Shown in pieces: positions 32,908 to 41,610 of a stretch of 64,000 bases of DNA. Below the pieces are notes generated by a model. That model had not been told where the DNA came from, did not search any database, and saw only the letters and a list, made by a program, of their open reading frames with translations. The first letter of the stretch is position 1; each line of letters begins with the position of its first letter. Source of the stretch: CAYNZP01 sp964401835 (GTDB taxonomy: Bacteria; Planctomycetota; Phycisphaerae; SM23-33); assembly GCA_964401835.1 (NCBI GenBank), contig CAYNZP010000004.1:1-64000 (forward strand), written 5' to 3'. The translations under genes were made by a program, and so were the position numbers.

Positions 32908-33588
32908 ATGACCGGCGAAAATGTTCTGATTATCGAAGACGACCCGACAATGCTTCGCGGCTTGAAGGACAACTTCGAGTTCGAGGGATTTCGCGTAACC
33001 ACTGCCAACGATGGCGAGAAAGGGCTAGAAGCGGCTCTGAACGTGAAACCGAATTTGATCATTCTCGACATAATGCTCCCAAAGATCAATGGCTATGAGA
33101 TATGTCGCCTTATCCGCAAGGAAGGGCTGAACATGCCTATTATCATGCTTACGGCGAAAGGGCAGGAATCGGACATTATTCTCGGTCTGAATCTAGGTGC
33201 AGATGATTACGTCACAAAACCTTTCAGTATTAAAGAACTGCTTGCTCGGGCAAATGCCTTCTTACGACGAAGGCAGGAACAGCAGATGGAAGCTTTCCGT
33301 TTCGGTAATTATGAATTGGATATTGCCTCACGCAAACTTAAATGTAATGGCTGCGAAGTGGAACTGACTCCCAAAGAGTTTTCGCTGCTTGAATACATGG
33401 CCAGCAAACCCGGCCGAGCCTTGACGCGAGACGATATTTTACGAACAGTTTGGGGATACGATGTATTCGTTACCACCCGCAGCGTAGACCGTTGTATCAA
33501 TACATTAAGAAAAAAGATCGAAAACGATTCTAACCAGCCACATTTCATCAAAACAATTCGCGAAATCGGTTATAGATTTGATGCCTGA
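32908..33588 (+). CDS. OmpR/PhoB-family response regulator
   Basis: A 226-residue regulator with an N-terminal receiver (EDD at 10-12, phospho-acceptor Asp54 in LDIMLPK, Lys in YVTKPF) and a C-terminal winged helix (LTPKEFSLLEYMASKPG, then TRSVDRCINTLRKKIE and IREIGYRF). It is the partner of the kinase directly upstream. Targets are not visible; the operon itself and the lipoprotein gene that follows are natural candidates. Confidence 0.93.
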   Translation: MTGENVLIIEDDPTMLRGLKDNFEFEGFRVTTANDGEKGLEAALNVKPNLIILDIMLPKINGYEICRLIRKEGLNMPIIMLTAKGQESDIILGLNLGADDYVTKPFSIKELLARANAFLRRRQEQQMEAFRFGNYELDIASRKLKCNGCEVELTPKEFSLLEYMASKPGRALTRDDILRTVWGYDVFVTTRSVDRCINTLRKKIENDSNQPHFIKTIREIGYRFDA

Positions 33589-33643
33589 AGCCTTAGCCAT
33601 GCAAATGATGGAATCGCCTGGCAAACTTAAGGGAGTGACATCG

Positions 33644-35113
33644 GTGGATTTTAAAAAAAGGGCGTTAATAGCATGCTTTTTGTGTGGTAGTTTTCTGGTG
33701 GGGTGCGAGGCTCCAGCTGACCCTGTGGCACTCAACTGTCCGGCGTATCGTCCCTTAATCAATGGCAGGCTTGTTACAATTGAAGTTATCAATGCCAACG
33801 GGGCAAAGACTGAGGGGAAATCTTTACAAAAGGCAATAAATGGTTTTGGTAAATACGTAGCTGGCGAAGTTCGTACCATTGTTGCAGAACCTATTGAGAT
33901 CAAGGCAGACGAAAATGGCTTTATCACAACAGATATTATCGACGCTGTCGCCCAAAAAAGACGGTATCGAGGGCCGTGTGACATTACCATATATATAGTT
34001 CCGGATATTTCTGATTTTTCCCATCGAGGTTATTGCCGTCTGGATACGTCTGGTAGGAATGTAAGTCACTATATTGTTATACAGGCCCCGAACGTTACCG
34101 AAGGCTCTCCGGCCGTTGTGGCTCCTGAGCAGTGGTGGCATCTGGTGATCAAACACGAGTTGTGTCATGCCCTAGACGTACCTTTGGTCCGCGATCATGC
34201 GTGGAGTAATCGCCATTGTACCCACCCCGAATGCATTCTTTATCCCAGGCCTGACGGACGCGCAATTGTGGCAGGGATTCTTCGTTTGGGTCCACCCATG
34301 GATTTGTGCCCGGCATGTCGAAATGAAATTTATGATGTACAACAAGCTTCTGGAGGTAAGCTGTTTGAGCCCGATGAACCATACGGAATTATGGATCTAG
34401 TGAATGAACAGGTAAAACTCAATCCTGACAATCCGCGGGTCTATGCAATTCGCTCAAAAGTGTATGGCGACAGAAATGAATACGGCAAGGCCACGGATGA
34501 TTATATAAAAAAGGTCGAGCTTGACAATAACCTGAAAGAGGTTCCCCCGCTTTTTATGGCTGCCTATGAGGGACGAAGCAAAATAGTTTCGACACTTTTG
34601 TCATCGGGCGCGGATATTAACGCCAGATACCCTAAGGAAAATGCAACTGCGTTAATGGCTGCAGTATGCAAAGGACATAGTGATATTGTTAAAATACTTC
34701 TGGAAAATGGAGCAGATGTGAAGGCAAAAGCAACGTCTGACCGAACTGCGTTATTTATGGCAGCGGGGCTTGGGAAAACGGAATATGCGCAGATGCTTCT
34801 GGAGCGGGGTGCCGACATAGACGCTTTAGCTGGCAAAGGTTTTACTCCTCTGATTATCGCGTCGCTGGATGGCCGGGTTGAAACGGTCAAATTACTGATT
34901 GAGAAGGGGGCTGGTATCAATATCAAAAATAACGGGGGGAACACCGCCTTGATTTCCGCAGCCGACAATGGGCACAAAGAGATTGTAGAAATATTGATTA
35001 ATGCAGGAGCAGACATGAATTTTAAAAATAACATTGGTGTGACGGCGTTGGATGTCGCCAGGAAAAATAACCATGAGGCGATAGTCAATTTGTTATGCAA
35101 GTTAGATGGGTGA
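33644..35113 (+). CDS. Lipoprotein with archaemetzincin-like domain, TPR-like linker and ankyrin repeats
   Basis: A 489-residue protein. I start at GTG 33644, behind GGGAG, because this gives a lipoprotein signal (MDFKKRALIACFLCGSFLVGC, lipid-bearing Cys21) 55 bp after the response regulator; a longer frame overlaps that gene. Residues 165-228 resemble the zinc site of archaemetzincins: HELCH (171-175), Cys192-x4-Cys197 and DLCPAC (222-225), with a longer insert after HELCH than usual. Residues 250-300 look like a TPR pair. Residues 303-489 form six ankyrin repeats with the NGADVK and GHSDIVKILL pattern. It is probably an outer-surface or periplasmic protease or binding protein. The combination is unusual. 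Confidence 0.7.
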   Translation: MDFKKRALIACFLCGSFLVGCEAPADPVALNCPAYRPLINGRLVTIEVINANGAKTEGKSLQKAINGFGKYVAGEVRTIVAEPIEIKADENGFITTDIIDAVAQKRRYRGPCDITIYIVPDISDFSHRGYCRLDTSGRNVSHYIVIQAPNVTEGSPAVVAPEQWWHLVIKHELCHALDVPLVRDHAWSNRHCTHPECILYPRPDGRAIVAGILRLGPPMDLCPACRNEIYDVQQASGGKLFEPDEPYGIMDLVNEQVKLNPDNPRVYAIRSKVYGDRNEYGKATDDYIKKVELDNNLKEVPPLFMAAYEGRSKIVSTLLSSGADINARYPKENATALMAAVCKGHSDIVKILLENGADVKAKATSDRTALFMAAGLGKTEYAQMLLERGADIDALAGKGFTPLIIASLDGRVETVKLLIEKGAGINIKNNGGNTALISAADNGHKEIVEILINAGADMNFKNNIGVTALDVARKNNHEAIVNLLCKLDG

Positions 35114-35151
35114 GGTTGTGCGCATTAATCTATTCTCTTAACGGTCATCTC

Positions 35152-35285
35152 GGCCAGCAGACCGTTGACATTTAGAGATATATTCCTTGCGAGGTATTTC
35201 ATTATGCTGATAATATTTGGACAGTTAGGCACGTTGGGGCTTGAAAACAGAAGGGCGGCCTAAATCAGCAACAGTTAACGACGAA
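35152..35285. repeat. Dispersed repeat, copy C
   Basis: The longest copy. Its left part matches copy B (GCCAGCAGACCGTTGAC), the middle is a diverged version of the 44-nt core, and its right part matches copy A (ACAGAAGGGCGG, CAACAGTTAACGA). It lies after the ankyrin lipoprotein gene and fills much of the 305-bp gap before the cooC-type gene. Confidence 0.75.
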
Positions 35286-35418
35286 AGTCCCGAAGGTTGA
35301 ACCAATTCACCGAGCTCTTTACTTGAGAGACCCGGCTTCATAAAAAGAGACAATGGATCGATGTAGTTGAGATCGGGTGCTGCCTTTTCATTTGACCGAT
35401 CGTGGGACAATGCGTCGT

Positions 35419-36198
35419 CTATTCGCTGCCGGCAAGCTGCGCTAAGATCTGCTCCATGGCCGGGGTATGGTTTTGGAGAGCCGCAGCCGGAGATAGTTCA
35501 TCATTGGCGTCAATCCTGAGCAAACCTTCAGCGACAGAGGAATCGTAGGGCAGGCGTCCGATGAGAGGGATATCGCCCAGTTGGTCACGGATTTGCTTCA
35601 AGTCTGTTGATTCGGAGACTAAATTGGCCACGGCGAATAGTTTTTCCAGGCCGATATCGCCGGCGAGCTTCCCAAGGCGTAGCGCCGTGCGGATACTCCA
35701 AGACGATTTGGTCACTACGATGAGCAACGCGTCCATGGATTGGGCAGTGGCACGGCCGAGGTGTTCGAGCCCAGCCTCCATGTCCATTATGACCGCGTCA
35801 TCGCGGCCGAGAATAAGATGTGTCAGCAGTGCCTTGACCAGCGCGGTAGCCGGGCATATGCACCCCTGGCCGCCCTTCTTGATTCCGCCGAGAGTCAGCA
35901 GTTCAATGCTGCCGATCCGCTTGGCGTACATATCGGGGATGTCGTCCACTTTGGGATTGAGTTTGAAATAGCTGCCGTAGTCGTCTTCCGAACCGGTGCG
36001 TTGACGGATCAGGTCTTGCATCTCCGAAAGGGGAGTGACCTCCTCCTCAGGTGATAGCCCCAAAGCGGAACCGAGGTTTGCATCGGGATCAGCGTCCAGT
36101 GCGATAACGTTTCGGCCTTTCAAAGCCAATGTTCCCGCCAACATTCCTGCCAGAGTCGTCTTGCCTACGCCGCCTTTTCCGGATATAGCTATTCTCAT
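35419..36198 (-). CDS. cooC: CooC-type nickel-insertion ATPase (first copy)
   Basis: A 259-residue P-loop ATPase of the MinD/CooC family: deviant Walker A GKGGVGKTT, ALDADPDANLG, and the CxC metal motif GCICPA that marks CooC, which helps load nickel into CO dehydrogenase. The start is ATG 36198, behind GGTGG; an upstream extension of 11 residues has no site. It is transcribed away from the CODH/ACS cluster, sharing its upstream region of about 440 bp. A second CooC-type gene lies inside the cluster at 44897, so the two may serve different metal sites (CODH C-cluster and ACS A-cluster). That split is inference. Confidence 0.85.
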   Translation of the reverse strand: MRIAISGKGGVGKTTLAGMLAGTLALKGRNVIALDADPDANLGSALGLSPEEEVTPLSEMQDLIRQRTGSEDDYGSYFKLNPKVDDIPDMYAKRIGSIELLTLGGIKKGGQGCICPATALVKALLTHLILGRDDAVIMDMEAGLEHLGRATAQSMDALLIVVTKSSWSIRTALRLGKLAGDIGLEKLFAVANLVSESTDLKQIRDQLGDIPLIGRLPYDSSVAEGLLRIDANDELSPAAALQNHTPAMEQILAQLAGSE

Positions 36199-36640
36199 AA
36201 AATCCACCAGAAGAAAAGTTTGTTTTAGCAATAGGTCAAGCCTTTTCCCAGATCGGGGAGTCTGCGGCAGTCAGAATTTACTGTGTCTGGTCCTGCAAGA
36301 TATTGCTAGACTTTCGCCAATTTGCTATGTTAATGTTAATTATGTCAATCGGGATTATAAATTGCAAAACACATCAATTCTATAACCATTGCCATTTCAG
36401 AGATAATAATTGGCCAGTTCTGGGAAAAATCTGTTAAATGCGGTAAAAAATACGACTATTTTGACTTCAATACTTGAAAATTCGTACTAAATTTGCATTA
36501 ATATGATAGCCTGCCGGACGGCCGTGCAGCCAATTCTTGGTAGGCGAACTTGCAGTTGAATGTCATGTTTTTTTCTTCTTGTTGGCAAGCCGTTCACGGC
36601 TAGTTGGGCAGGTATCCTTGTATTTGATGAGGTTATTCAC
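36199..36640. other. Divergent regulatory region of the CODH/ACS locus
   Basis: About 440 bp, AT-rich, between the divergent cooC-type gene and cooS. It must contain both promoters. No open frame of interest is present: an in-frame extension of cooS to 36560 lacks a site and family match. No riboswitch was recognised. A GC-rich stem at 36513-36530 could form in the leader RNA. Confidence 0.4.
36461..36490 (+). promoter_or_regulatory. Candidate sigma-70-type promoter for the CODH/ACS cluster
   Basis: TTGACT at 36461-36466 and TACTAA at 36485-36490 are 18 bp apart, about 150 bp before the cooS start. It is the best match I saw in this AT-rich gap, where chance matches are easy. Confidence 0.3.
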
Positions 36641-38593
36641 ATGAAAACGCCCGAGCAACGAAGTACGGACCCAGCCACGTTGGAAATGCTAGCTCACGCT
36701 GCAAAACAGTACTTGCCCGTGGTGTGGGATCGCTACGAGGCAATGCAACCCCAATGTGGTTTTGGCATGCTGGGGATCTGTTGCAGGAATTGTACGATGG
36801 GGCCTTGTCGGATTGATCCATTTGGAAACGGGCCGACAGAGGGCGTCTGCGGCGCCACGGCTGATGTCATTGCGGCCAGGAACTTGGCCAGAATGATCGC
36901 TTGTGGGACTTCTGCGCACTCGGACCATGCTCGAGATGTTGCCTCCGCTTTGTACTCGGCTGCAGAAGGCAATGATTACACGATCAAGGACGAGCAGAAG
37001 TTGCGCTCATTGGCCCAAGAGTGGGATATTAAGACCGAAGACCGGTCCGTCGAAGAATTGGCACGAGATGTCGCGTCTGCAGCGTTGGCACAGTTCGGCC
37101 AGCAGGAAGGGGAACTTCGGTTTATTTCTCGCGCTCCGCAGGAGACTCAAAAGCGGTGGCGTCAAGCCGGCGTCATGCCGCGCGGCATTGATCGAGAAGT
37201 CGTGGGCCTGTTGCACCGAACCCACGTGGGTGGGGACAGTGATTCCAAAAGCATTATTCTGGCCGGCGTGCGGGCTGCCCTTGCGGATGGGTGGGGAGGA
37301 TCCATGATCGCAACGGAACTGCAGGATATTCTCTTCAAGGCCCCGACCTGGCTTCGAAGCCGCACAAACCTTGGGGTGATTGATCCCAAGAGCGTCAATA
37401 TTATAGTTCACGGCCATGAGCCAATTCTTTCGGAGATGCTCGTAGCCGCGACTCAGGACCCGGAATTGCTGAAACTGGCACGCGACAAAGGCGCCGAGGG
37501 CGTGGCGCTATCCGGAATTTGCTGCACAGCCAATGAGATATTGATGCGTCACGGCATCCCCGTGGCGGGCAATTTCCTTCAGCAGGAGTTAGCCATCGCA
37601 ACCGGTGCCGTGGAGGCAATGGTAGTGGATATCCAATGTGTCATGCCATCGCTAGGCAAAATGGCCGGCTGCTTCCACACAAAGCTTATCAGCACATCGA
37701 AGAAGGCGAAATTTCCAGGCGCGGATCACATCGAACTGGATGAGGCCAATGCACTGAATATCGCCAAGAAAATCGTGCGTGAGGCGATAGAGAATTTCTC
37801 GAACCGATCGAAGAAAAGCATAACTATCCCCAAAGTCTCCAGCCCGCTGGTCGCAGGGTTCTCCGCCGAGAATGTTTTCACGGCCCTTGGCGGCAGGTAT
37901 CGGCCCAGCTATCGACCGCTAAACGATGCGATTATTTCTGGCCGGATCCGCGGCCTGGCAGCGGTGGTGGGCTGCAATAACCCCAAACATACCCAGGATA
38001 GAGGACATGTTGAGATCACTAAGGAACTGCTGGCCAACGATGTACTGGTGGCTACGACTGGCTGCACGGCCATCGCCGACGCCAAGGTCGGTTTGCTATG
38101 CCCCGAAGCCGCGGAACAGTTCGCCGGCGAAGGGCTCCGGGAGGTCTGCCGCGCGGTAGGAATCCCGCCGGTGCTGCATCTGGGAGCCTGCGTTGACATC
38201 AGCCGCATTCTTATCATTCTTTCCAACGTGGTGGCCGAAGGTGGACTCGGCGAAAGCATAGCCGATCTGCCAGCTGTAGCTTCGGCGCCGGAATGGATGA
38301 GCGAAAAGGCTGTCGCGATTGGCTTCTATGCGGTCGCTTCCGGTGCGTATACCGTGCTTGGCGAGCCGCTGCCGGTCCAAGGTTCCCCGGAACTGACCAA
38401 GTTCCTTACCGACGATATCGAAGAGATATTTGGTGGAAAGTTTGCATTCGAGTCCGATCCAATCACAGCTGCGCGAATGATGATCGACCACATCGACGCC
38501 AAGCGAGCTGAGCTGGGCCTGTCCGGACCGATGTACGAAGCGCCCTATGCTGCAAAGTCGGCTCAGCAAGAGCCGGTTCCGGCAACGGGTTAA
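36641..38593 (+). CDS. cooS/acsA: Anaerobic CO dehydrogenase catalytic subunit
   Basis: A 650-residue Ni-Fe CO dehydrogenase that interconverts CO2 and CO for acetyl-CoA synthesis. The start is ATG 36641, giving the family N-terminus. Cys39 and CCRNCTMGPC (47-56) with Cys70 supply the D and B clusters. C-cluster ligands can be seen as His257 in HGHEP, SGICCTANE, VVDIQCVMP, GCNNPK, TGCTAIADAK and LGACVD. The length is standard. It leads an operon of about ten genes with short gaps, so it probably works in the bifunctional complex with AcsB, with CO passing through an internal tunnel. The first CooC may mature it. Confidence 0.95.
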   Translation: MKTPEQRSTDPATLEMLAHAAKQYLPVVWDRYEAMQPQCGFGMLGICCRNCTMGPCRIDPFGNGPTEGVCGATADVIAARNLARMIACGTSAHSDHARDVASALYSAAEGNDYTIKDEQKLRSLAQEWDIKTEDRSVEELARDVASAALAQFGQQEGELRFISRAPQETQKRWRQAGVMPRGIDREVVGLLHRTHVGGDSDSKSIILAGVRAALADGWGGSMIATELQDILFKAPTWLRSRTNLGVIDPKSVNIIVHGHEPILSEMLVAATQDPELLKLARDKGAEGVALSGICCTANEILMRHGIPVAGNFLQQELAIATGAVEAMVVDIQCVMPSLGKMAGCFHTKLISTSKKAKFPGADHIELDEANALNIAKKIVREAIENFSNRSKKSITIPKVSSPLVAGFSAENVFTALGGRYRPSYRPLNDAIISGRIRGLAAVVGCNNPKHTQDRGHVEITKELLANDVLVATTGCTAIADAKVGLLCPEAAEQFAGEGLREVCRAVGIPPVLHLGACVDISRILIILSNVVAEGGLGESIADLPAVASAPEWMSEKAVAIGFYAVASGAYTVLGEPLPVQGSPELTKFLTDDIEEIFGGKFAFESDPITAARMMIDHIDAKRAELGLSGPMYEAPYAAKSAQQEPVPATG

Positions 38594-38612
38594 GGTTTTA
38601 GAGAGGCCTGAT

Positions 38613-39329
38613 GTGGCTAAGGTTATCGTAATAAACGAGGAGCTTTGCCTAGGGTGCAAACAGTGTGTGACCGATTGCGCCTTGGCCCATAGCGAGGTTA
38701 AGTCCCTCGTCGAGGCCATGGCCAAGGGCGTGGAGCTTCAGTCACGTGTGCATATCGAAAAGGTCGGCGAGCAGTGCATACCGCTGCAATGCCGTAACTG
38801 TGAAGACGCGCCGTGCATTACCACCTGCCCGAAAGAAGCGATTAGCCGCAGTGGAGAGAACGAACCTGTAAAGCTGGATGCTGATCGCTGCACAGGATGT
38901 ACATTCTGCCTGTCCGTCTGCCCGTTCGGCGTAATCGAGATGTCTCGTGACGGCAAGGCCGCGGTCAAGTGTGACCTGTGCGCCGAGCGCACAGAGGCCG
39001 GCCAGCTTCCCGCATGCGTCGAAGCCTGTCCAACGGGGGCGATTCAGTTTGTCGAGTTGGATGAATCTCTGCGCCTGCGCCTCCGGGAGTCTGCGGAGCA
39101 GATCAAGGCAAGTCTCCCGGCCGATGAGCCCAGCCCGGCCGATGAACCCAACTCGAAGATGGCCCGGTGCAACTGCTGCGATAGGCCGTTCGCGCCGGTC
39201 AAGCAACTGCAATTTATTCGCTCAAAGCTACCCGAACATGTTCCACTGGCGAACCTGTGCTGTCGGTGTCGGCGGTCTCACTCGGCGGCACTGCTGGCCA
39301 GACGATTCCAACACAGCGAGAAAAAGTAA
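38613..39329 (+). CDS. Polyferredoxin electron carrier with extra zinc-knuckle tail
   Basis: A 238-residue protein of the CooF/HycB/DMSO-reductase-B type. The start is GTG 38613, behind GAGAGG, 19 bp after cooS. Four Cys clusters fit [4Fe-4S] sites: CLGCKQCVTDC, CRNCEDAPCITTCP, CTGCTFCLSVCP and CDLCAERT with CVEACP. It would carry electrons to or from CooS. After residue 175 there is an added C-terminal part with CNCC and, about 30 residues on, CCRC, which looks like a zinc site or a fifth metal site not present in CooF. Its role is unknown, perhaps docking to the complex. Confidence 0.85.
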   Translation: MAKVIVINEELCLGCKQCVTDCALAHSEVKSLVEAMAKGVELQSRVHIEKVGEQCIPLQCRNCEDAPCITTCPKEAISRSGENEPVKLDADRCTGCTFCLSVCPFGVIEMSRDGKAAVKCDLCAERTEAGQLPACVEACPTGAIQFVELDESLRLRLRESAEQIKASLPADEPSPADEPNSKMARCNCCDRPFAPVKQLQFIRSKLPEHVPLANLCCRCRRSHSAALLARRFQHSEKK

Positions 39330-39367
39330 GCGATAATCTGGCGGTAAACCGAACAGGAGATTGATAT

Positions 39368-41548
39368 ATGTCTCGAGAAGTAATCGCTGCTGCCATTCGT
39401 GGCGCGACAACATTTGTGGAAGAAGCGGAGACCAAGCTTTCTCAGGCCATCGAAGCCAAAGGTGAGGATCAACCAATCGAGTTTCCCGCCACGGCGTTTC
39501 AGTTGCCCATGATTCATGCACTGATGGGTTTAGAGGTCACGAAACTTGGCCAATTGAAGTCCGTCGTGGAGCACTGTAGCCAGTTGTTGCCTTCGGTCCC
39601 TGCCGACCAGCTGTGGTTGCCCTATCTTGGCAACGGGCTCGACGCAGGCGTTGCGACAATGCTCTCGCTTGAGGTGACCTGCGCGATACGTTACCTCAAC
39701 GAGGAGCGGATTCAGGACGGTTTTACCGGTTTCATCTCCGATACGATTCTCCGCGAGTTGGGTATTCAGCTCGTGGATGGCCGCATGCCGGGTTTCGCGG
39801 CGGTCCTCGGCCCGGCACCCACAGAAGAAATCGCCGTTCATACCGTTCGCGAGTTGCAAAGACGTAGTATCCTTACGTTCCTGCTAGCCAATCGGGATGG
39901 TCTTTCCATGAAGGATCAACTGGACTCCCAGGCAGTGGAGCAGGGTTGGGACACCTATATTGTCCCGGTCGGCAGCGATATCCAATCATCGATTTATGTC
40001 CTCAACTGGGCGATACGCGGAGCCCTGACGTTCGGTGGACACCAGAAAGGGGACTGGCGAAACTGTCTGAAGTATTGCAAGGACAGGATATTTGCTTTCG
40101 GGATCACTTTTGGGCCGATCCCGGACCAGTGGTATGCTGTTGGGTCTGGGGCGATCGTGATGGGTTTTCCGGTCATTTCTGACCATGAATCGACGCCGGA
40201 GATCCACCCAACAGGTGTCACCACGTATGAGGCTCTGGTCAGGCAGACAGACCCGCAGCAGATCGTTCCAACCTGTATTGGCGTCCGTGGCGTTAAGGTG
40301 AAGGTCGAAGAAGTGGACATTCCCGTCAGTTACTCGCCCGCCTTCGAGGGCGAACGTGTTCGCAGAGAGGACATGCTTGTACAGTTTGGCGGAAAGTACT
40401 CCAATGCAGTCGAGCTACTGGAGGCGGCCGAGTTGGATGAAATCACCGACGGCGAGATCATTGTTAACGGGCAGGATATCGACACAGCGTCCGAAGGCAG
40501 TGCGATGGACCTTGGCATTGGCGTGAAAATCGCCGGGCGGAAAATGAAACAGGACTTCGAGGGAATACTCGAACGTCAGTTTCATCGCTACTGTAATGGG
40601 GCGATGGGTTTCATGCATACAGGGCAGCGCGATCAGATATGGTGTCGAATCAGTAAGGAGGCCTACAAGTCTGGCTTCCGCCTCAAGGACATCGGCACGA
40701 TCTTGCACGCAAAGCTTCACGATGAGTTTGCCGGAATCGTGGATAAAGTTTCTGTGACCGTTACGACCGATCCGGATCAGGTGCAGTCTCTGCTGACCCG
40801 TGCCGAACCAGTCTATCAAGCGCGTGACCAGCGTGTGGCCGGGATGACCGACGAATCGGTAGAGACATTCTACTCTTGCACTTTGTGCCAGTCCTTTGCA
40901 CCAAACCATGTCTGCGTAATAACGCCGGAGCGGCTGGGCCTCTGCGGTGCGTATAATTGGCTTGACGGCCAGGCTTCTTATGAGATCAATCCAACCGGCC
41001 CGAACCAGCCTATCGTCAAAGGCAAATGCCTAAACGAGGGAACCGGAGAGTGGGAGAATGTCAACCGCTTCGTTTACGACAACTCCAACCGCAGTATCGA
41101 GCATTTTAGCGCGTACAGTCTCCTGGAAAACCCGATGACCTCATGCGGGTGCTTCGAGTGCATTGTTGCAGTGGTTCCTGAAGCCAACGGCGTGATGGTC
41201 GTCAACCGCGAGTACACGGGAGATACGCCCATCGGTATGCCGTTTTCCACGCTGGCTGGAAGCGTCGGTGGCGGGGCCCAGACTCCGGGATTTCTTGGCG
41301 TCGGGCGGCTGTATCTTACCAGCAAGAAGTTTATCCGGGCTGAGGGAGGCCTGCAAAGGCTGGTCTGGATGCCCAAGGAGTTAAAGGAAGCGATGCGCGA
41401 ACGACTGGAAAAATGCGCCGCTGATGTAAGCCTCGACGGCTTTGTGGACAAGATTGCAGACGAGACCGTGGCGACCACAGGCGAGGAGCTCGTGGAATAC
41501 ATGACGAAGGTGGAACATCCAGCATTGGTGATGGACATGCTTTTCTGA
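39368..41548 (+). CDS. acsB: CO-methylating acetyl-CoA synthase
   Basis: A 726-residue enzyme that condenses CO, a methyl group from the corrinoid protein and CoA to acetyl-CoA. The A-cluster ligands are conserved with the exact spacing of the Moorella enzyme: Cys504, Cys507, Cys516 and Cys526 for the [4Fe-4S] cube, and Cys593-Gly-Cys595 for the distal nickel. The full length includes the N-terminal CODH-binding domain found in bacterial but not archaeal versions. AACAGGAG precedes the ATG. It would form the alpha2beta2 complex with CooS. Confidence 0.96.
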   Translation: MSREVIAAAIRGATTFVEEAETKLSQAIEAKGEDQPIEFPATAFQLPMIHALMGLEVTKLGQLKSVVEHCSQLLPSVPADQLWLPYLGNGLDAGVATMLSLEVTCAIRYLNEERIQDGFTGFISDTILRELGIQLVDGRMPGFAAVLGPAPTEEIAVHTVRELQRRSILTFLLANRDGLSMKDQLDSQAVEQGWDTYIVPVGSDIQSSIYVLNWAIRGALTFGGHQKGDWRNCLKYCKDRIFAFGITFGPIPDQWYAVGSGAIVMGFPVISDHESTPEIHPTGVTTYEALVRQTDPQQIVPTCIGVRGVKVKVEEVDIPVSYSPAFEGERVRREDMLVQFGGKYSNAVELLEAAELDEITDGEIIVNGQDIDTASEGSAMDLGIGVKIAGRKMKQDFEGILERQFHRYCNGAMGFMHTGQRDQIWCRISKEAYKSGFRLKDIGTILHAKLHDEFAGIVDKVSVTVTTDPDQVQSLLTRAEPVYQARDQRVAGMTDESVETFYSCTLCQSFAPNHVCVITPERLGLCGAYNWLDGQASYEINPTGPNQPIVKGKCLNEGTGEWENVNRFVYDNSNRSIEHFSAYSLLENPMTSCGCFECIVAVVPEANGVMVVNREYTGDTPIGMPFSTLAGSVGGGAQTPGFLGVGRLYLTSKKFIRAEGGLQRLVWMPKELKEAMRERLEKCAADVSLDGFVDKIADETVATTGEELVEYMTKVEHPALVMDMLF

Positions 41549-41610
41549 TTTTTGTACCTTAACTTGGCACGTAGACTGCCTTTAACAAAACAACGAACAG
41601 GAGTGGCAAT

